Assembly (NCBI GenBank): GCA_009739215.1
Contig: VSJF01000002.1
Span: forward strand, 930,001 to 994,000
DNA from: Floccularia luteovirens
Taxonomy: Eukaryota; Basidiomycota; Agaricomycetes; Agaricales; Squamanitaceae
Length of the DNA stretch: 64,000 nucleotides
Direction of reading: 5' to 3'
In this document: in pieces, positions 59,494 to 64,000 of the stretch
How the letters are laid out: the number at the start of each line of letters is the position of its first letter
Position numbering within the stretch: the first letter of the stretch is position 1
Notes under the pieces: model-generated
Seen by the model: only the letters and a program-made list of their open reading frames with translations
What the model was told of the DNA's origin: nothing
The model's database searches: none
Program-made: the position numbers and the translations under genes

Positions 59494-61269
59494 TCAGCAG
59501 ATCTGAACTTCCCATTCACCACCTTCACCACCAGCCGCGGGCATACTTTTCAATGCAATTCTTACCCGCCGCTTGCTTCCAGTATTATCTGGAATATCAT
59601 ACTCCGAGCCCATACTAAATGATTGGTCTGACATCTGACCATAGTCTAGAGATGAAAATTCGTTCATTTGGCCATACATCAGGGACGATGCACTCGAGGT
59701 ATATGCCATGCCATAGTCATTTGAGGCACCGACGCCTAAAAATGGATCGTCGTTTGCTGATGATGGCGTCGAGTAATGTTGTTGGGCATGTGATGCGAAA
59801 GTAGCCTGGATGCTAGAGCCGGAATCACCGCCAGACCACATTCCTAAGGACGATGAGGACGGAGACGTTGGCGATTTGGCAGTCGAATACGATGCACCCG
59901 GTGATGCCGCTCTTGAGGATGCCGATGACGACGGGTGTATCCGAACGCGGATTTTGCCATTTTCCGAGGGTGATGCATCGAAAGAGATATCCAAACCGCC
60001 GAGAGCGCCGAGCTCGCCTGAATCTGTACCAGAAAACTCGAGCGTTCGCATAGTAGGCTGTGCACTGCGCGCTGTCACCTTGCCATGTTCGTCAATATCT
60101 AAATCCATAGCAGGGTGACCATTGGTACGCGACCAGTCGTATTCATTGGGAAGATAAGAGTTAAAGTCCACCGCCGAAGAAGTTGCAGGGAAGGGAGTCG
60201 GAAGCGAAAAGCTTGTTGGTGTAGTGGACTGCATAGGCATTGACAATAGGGTTGGCAGTGCACAGAGGAGGACCTGCTTGTTTGTCGTTTAGCTAGGGAA
60301 GATAATCGAGCGAATCATGAAACCTACCATCAAACCGAGACTAGCACCGGATTTGAGGGGTGATGCGTTTGGGGTAGCACGGGGAGGCGATGACAGGGGG
60401 AAGGCAGAATCTGGAGCTTCGAGTTTGATTGGAGCATCCCGGGTGGTAGATTTTGAGGTTAGTTCAACACTAAGTTTGAGCTCGCGCTCCTTTGCGGCAG
60501 CTAGTTGTGCACGGAGCAGCTCGACTTCTGATACAAGGTCGTTGTCCGGGTGTGATTGCATTGGCACAACGTGACTTCCTGTTTTAGTAAGGGCCAGAAG
60601 CCGAGCATTCTCTTCTTCGAGTTCAGCCACGCGACTGGAAGGTTAAGAAGACTGTCAGTAAAACTTGGTAGTGGAGGAGGCGCAGATACGGAAGGCACGC
60701 AGGCCAAGTAAATAAAATGAAACTTACATTTCCATAGTTTCGAATTCTTCACGTTTTCTTTGACGACTGAGAAAGGCAGCTGCGCGGTTTTTAACAAGCC
60801 GAGCTTCACGTTTACTAAGACCGGAGACATCGGGAGGAACAAAATCTTTACTACTAATACGTTCACCCACCGCACGCTTCTTGGTAGTGATCGGTGCGGG
60901 GCTAGCAGACCGTTTAGTTGAACATGAGACGGGAGAGTTTTGCTTGGATACGAGAGGTTGGGTGAGGTCGTCAGCAAGGGATGAGGGAGCAGGAGAGGAG
61001 GGAGTGGGAGGTTGTTGTGGGACTTCTGGAAAGTCAAAGACCTGGTGAGTGGGGAAACAAAGCTGCTGATCGTCAGGGAGAGAATCGGGAGAGAGACGAG
61101 ACTTGAGCATCCTTGTTGTTGGGACGGGAGAGTCGTCGTTGGTGGAAGAGCCAACAGAGTTAGGAGGAGAGGGAGGGAAAGGGTAATAAGAGGAGTGGTC
61201 GTGGGGAGAAAAGATGGGATCCCATGAAAGATCAGCAGAGGAGGCAGAGGCAACGAAGAGTGGAGACAT
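59494..61269 (-). CDS. bZIP transcription factor with a hydrophobic central segment
   Basis: Three exons (61269-60728, 60634-60328, 60273-59494) join in phase to 542 residues. A Pro/Ser-rich N-terminal region precedes the basic region SKREARLVKNRAAAFLSRQR with KREEFE, which contains the bZIP invariant N-x7-R spacing in the NRAAAxxSR form seen in HacA-type factors. A leucine zipper follows across the first intron (VAELEEENARLLAL, later VELLRAQLAAAKERELKL). Between zipper and C-terminal domain is an uncharged stretch, GASLGLMVLLCALPTLLSMP, long enough to be a marginal membrane segment. The C-terminal half is disordered, rich in Ser/Pro/Gly, and ends in a conserved-looking basic and hydrophobic block KRRVRIALKSMP. 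Hac1/Atf-like stress functions are possible but unproven. A perfect CRE palindrome stands 115 bp upstream of the start. Confidence 0.85.
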
Positions 61270-64000
61270 TGAAGGTTCAGCAGAGAATTCAAAAGTGTGA
61301 CCGACATTATATATTAAATATTATATTATATTATATTGTCTATTACTAATCACGTCCACAGGTCTCTCAGTCCACAACCTCTCTGACGTCAAGATGTATG
61401 GGCTATCCTCGGCTCTTCATCGACTCTCCTCTCTTTCCCCAACTTCCCCACATTCCTCTCGCTGCTTCCATTCCGGTCCGTCTGCTTTATACCGAGGTAC
61501 GCCCGCTCTTTGCAATGATATCACTCCCGATTATCACCGTCACTGAGCTCCGTCCTATCTATAGCTCTCTCATTGTCCATTCTCCTGGTCCCAACAACAA
61601 GGCCCGACACCTCCTATCGATATTCCTAGCAATCCCTTGATTAGAGGCCTCTGTTGCAACAAACTATTAAACCTGACAAATTTGAGATTGGTGCGGTCAC
61701 AATCGATAGGAACGTGACTTATTGGTCGACGGCCTGTATGCTTTTGACATGGAAACGGGTAGAATTATCCTCTCATAATTAATGCCGAGGACTGCCTATC
61801 TTCTTTGCATCTCCAAAACTTGTATTGACTTTACATCAGGGCTGCATTTTTTGAGTCCGATTTTCATTGGTGTTTCATACTGTCCAACAATTCACTATTC
61901 AAAAAGGTGCATGTCTTACCAGGGGTAAACTTGCCCAGACGTAGTGAAGCATGTTCCACCCATCTTCACACTTAACGCTTCCCAAAAGATAACATAGGCT
62001 GTAAACTTCTCTAACATCATTCACAAAAAGAATCCAGGGATTTGATCCCGGACTACCTACAATGTCTTTGTATTCACAGGCAACGTTCAAGACAAGACCC
62101 TGACTAGCCCTTAACTGTCATCATTGCAAGGACGAGCACTGAGATACCGTTCCAGCCGCCGGCTTCCCCATGACATAGAAGCCGCAACGTTTTCACACTA
62201 CACACCAATCCAAGTCGTCATGTCATTCATTTGTGGACAAGTCGTTCTGTTGGAAGCAAATGAAAAGGGATAGTGGGTATTATTATACCTTAGCCCACTA
62301 TATCCTTATGTGTCAGGTGGACCCAGCCACCGGCGCCCCCAGCGTCTCTGCTCAGGGTATTAACATACACAACCACTAGGGTCTTGTTGTTGTGCACGCG
62401 TGATGTTGTCGTTTGATGCGATTGCGCCCGTTTCATATTCCGAGGAGAAAAGCAATCAATTTCGTTCCAGATTAAAAGACCAGAGTTATGCTCTAGGTGG
62501 GAACTCGACAACAGAGGAGGGAGGGGGGAGGGGTACGCAGTAAGATTTTTGTATGTACGCACAGAGAAAAACATTGAGTAAGGAAGGAAGCAACTGATGT
62601 GTCTTGAAAAGCTATTCAGGATGGTTATGTGTAATGTTCATGACTATAACCCGGGCCGCCTCAAAATGCCCAGTACATCTCTCCTCTATCTAAAATGTAA
62701 TCCAGATTCATGGCAAGGTAGTTTGGCCTGAGATCGACATTCTAGGAAGCAACCCATGACAATTATCAATCAAATGCTGATACGATTTTGGTATGCTCCG
62801 GCGAAAGAAAGGACGATCTTTCAAACTGACTTGGGATACTCTACAAGTGATATCACCTGTCTCATGCTGGATTTGGTGCATTAGAGGGCGTTCAAATTGA
62901 TCAGGCATCATCGAAACCTCGAGCACAACACGCACCCCCAGCAATGTAAAGATATCGGTACCATTGACTTAAAGTAAGCGTCTTTTTAAATAGATTGATG
63001 GGCAATGAGCTGATAATCAATCCTTGGCGCGAAACGCTCCTTCATAACCACTGTCTGTGCTAAGTAAGTAGAGTAGAGTAGAGTGAGGGCAACGTTCCTA
63101 TTCAAGGTTCCTCAAGTAGATTGTTTGTATCACTTTGTTTGCTATCGCACCCTGCAAGGTCTTTGGTTTTTTTTTTTCATCCTAATCCCTTGATGAGAGA
63201 CCTTCAAAGGTCTTGGAAGGGTCTAATTGACTTTAGCATTTCCTGTAATAGACTCACAGACTCTTTTAGATGCAATGGATGCATGTGTAAGTCATGTATT
63301 GTCTTAGTACAATTCATTGCTTTTGATTGGAGGCCATTGTAGGCGTGTGTGTATTATACGCTAGGAGGGATTGAAAGCTTAATTGACCTAGCTATCACTA
63401 TCACGACTCCTATCGCAATCACCAGATAATCCGTGAGAATTAAATGGTCAGGTATAATGATCAGGTTCTAGGCTGCTTCCCCTCGTCGACCTTGATACTT
63501 ACTTACTCGAGATTATCCAACACAAATGAACAACCCACGTTGTTTTCGCGGGTCCCCAAGATAACAGCTGATATGAAGTTTAAAATTTCGGAATTGGTGA
63601 TCGTCGTGTTCAGAAGAACACGAGGAATTCATATGCTACTGCTGAAAGCACGCGTTTTCGGACAAAGTGATGGATAGCAAACAACTTCGCGGCCTGGATT
63701 CTGGCTCACCTAGTCCACCCAATCGCCTTGCCTGCCTCATTTACAATACTCGAGCACGATGGTATACGGGATAGTAAATCCGTGCTTCTCAGTTGCTCCA
63801 ACTACACACACCCTCCTCTAAATTCCCTCCTCCGTATATACGAAGCCGTATATAGATTCTATCAATAATTTGCTTCCATACCATCATGTCATGCCGTCTA
63901 ACAGCCAATCAGGGTTCATTAACATTATTTTATTTTAGACAAGAGGGTCTTGTCCGGAAGGCCGGCAAGAACGGCTGTTTGACCCCGTTCCCGTTTTTAT
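61270..64000. other. bZIP promoter and intergenic sequence to the window end
   Basis: Begins with an AT-only run (about 61305-61338) and a CRE palindrome at 61384. From about 61.4 kb to the end no frame shows a domain or coherent splicing. Short frames at 61398-61640 and 63121-63677 (+) have no recognisable features. A GTAGA microsatellite-like run occurs near 63067-63085. Confidence 0.45.
61384..61391. promoter_or_regulatory. Perfect CRE/ATF palindrome TGACGTCA upstream of the bZIP gene
   Basis: The eight-base palindrome TGACGTCA is the classic ATF/CREB-type bZIP target. It lies 115 bp before the start codon of the bZIP gene, which suggests autoregulation or control by another bZIP. Chance occurrence is possible, since an 8-mer is expected about once per 65 kb. 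Confidence 0.5.

Noticed and set aside
62030..62100. A tRNA-like T-arm on the minus strand (GGGATCAAATCCC)
   Set aside because: No acceptor stem, D-arm or anticodon arm can be paired around it; it is a short inverted repeat.

Overview
The window is nuclear DNA from a filamentous fungus, very probably a mushroom-forming basidiomycete (Agaricomycetes). Genes are cut by many short (about 45-70 bp) GT-AG introns with CTRAY-like branch sites. Several encode recognisable fungal families: omega-like glutathione transferase, Trk potassium transporter, PPxY arrestin adaptor and leucine-zipper regulator. Because of the introns, most real proteins span several open frames; the gene models below were joined by hand from splice sites and reading phase.

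Layout. 0-6.7 kb: 3'-truncated omega-like GST (-), an LRR-like F-box protein (-) head-to-head with the PP2A leucine carboxyl methyltransferase PPM1 (+), and an isocitrate-lyase/PEP-mutase family enzyme of the oxaloacetase type (-). 6.7-12 kb: gene-poor, with a decayed M28 aminopeptidase. 12-17 kb: full-length translation factor eIF4G (+). 17.6-21.5 kb: Trk potassium transporter (+). 22.3-24.6 kb: two fungal hypothetical genes, the second a membrane protein. 25-30.1 kb: an F-box gene (-), mitochondrial TIM22 (+) and an arrestin-related trafficking adaptor with a PPAY motif (-). 31.5-39.4 kb: two diverged, shortened eIF4G paralogues (+) flanking a Dal5-like MFS transporter (+). 40.8-41.7 kb: a secreted serine-rich cupredoxin-like protein. 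42.9-51.3 kb: a cluster of small secreted peptide precursors. 52.4-61.3 kb: a third F-box protein, GlcNAc-6-phosphate deacetylase and a bZIP factor, all (-). The last 2.7 kb shows no convincing gene.

Most interesting region. Between 42.9 and 51.3 kb lie four intact genes and one decayed gene for tiny secreted precursors. All share a 40-nt first exon, a signal peptide and one phase-1 intron. Each ends in an octapeptide x-C-x-x-(A/G)-K-C-I. In two genes this core is repeated in tandem (four and two copies), and the copies are separated by Arg followed by an uninterrupted ladder of X-Pro dipeptides. The same phasing holds after the predicted signal-peptide cut. This looks like a pheromone-type precursor: cut after Arg, trim by dipeptidyl peptidase, release disulfide-capable octapeptides. 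Four of the five genes sit in two tandem 3.5-3.9 kb segmental duplications. I do not recognise this family.

A second theme is local expansion of eIF4G. The intact 1536-residue gene is followed within 28 kb by two paralogues that keep the eIF4E-binding region and MIF4G domain but lack the C-terminal MA3 domain. One of them also carries an internal duplication of the eIF4E-binding region.
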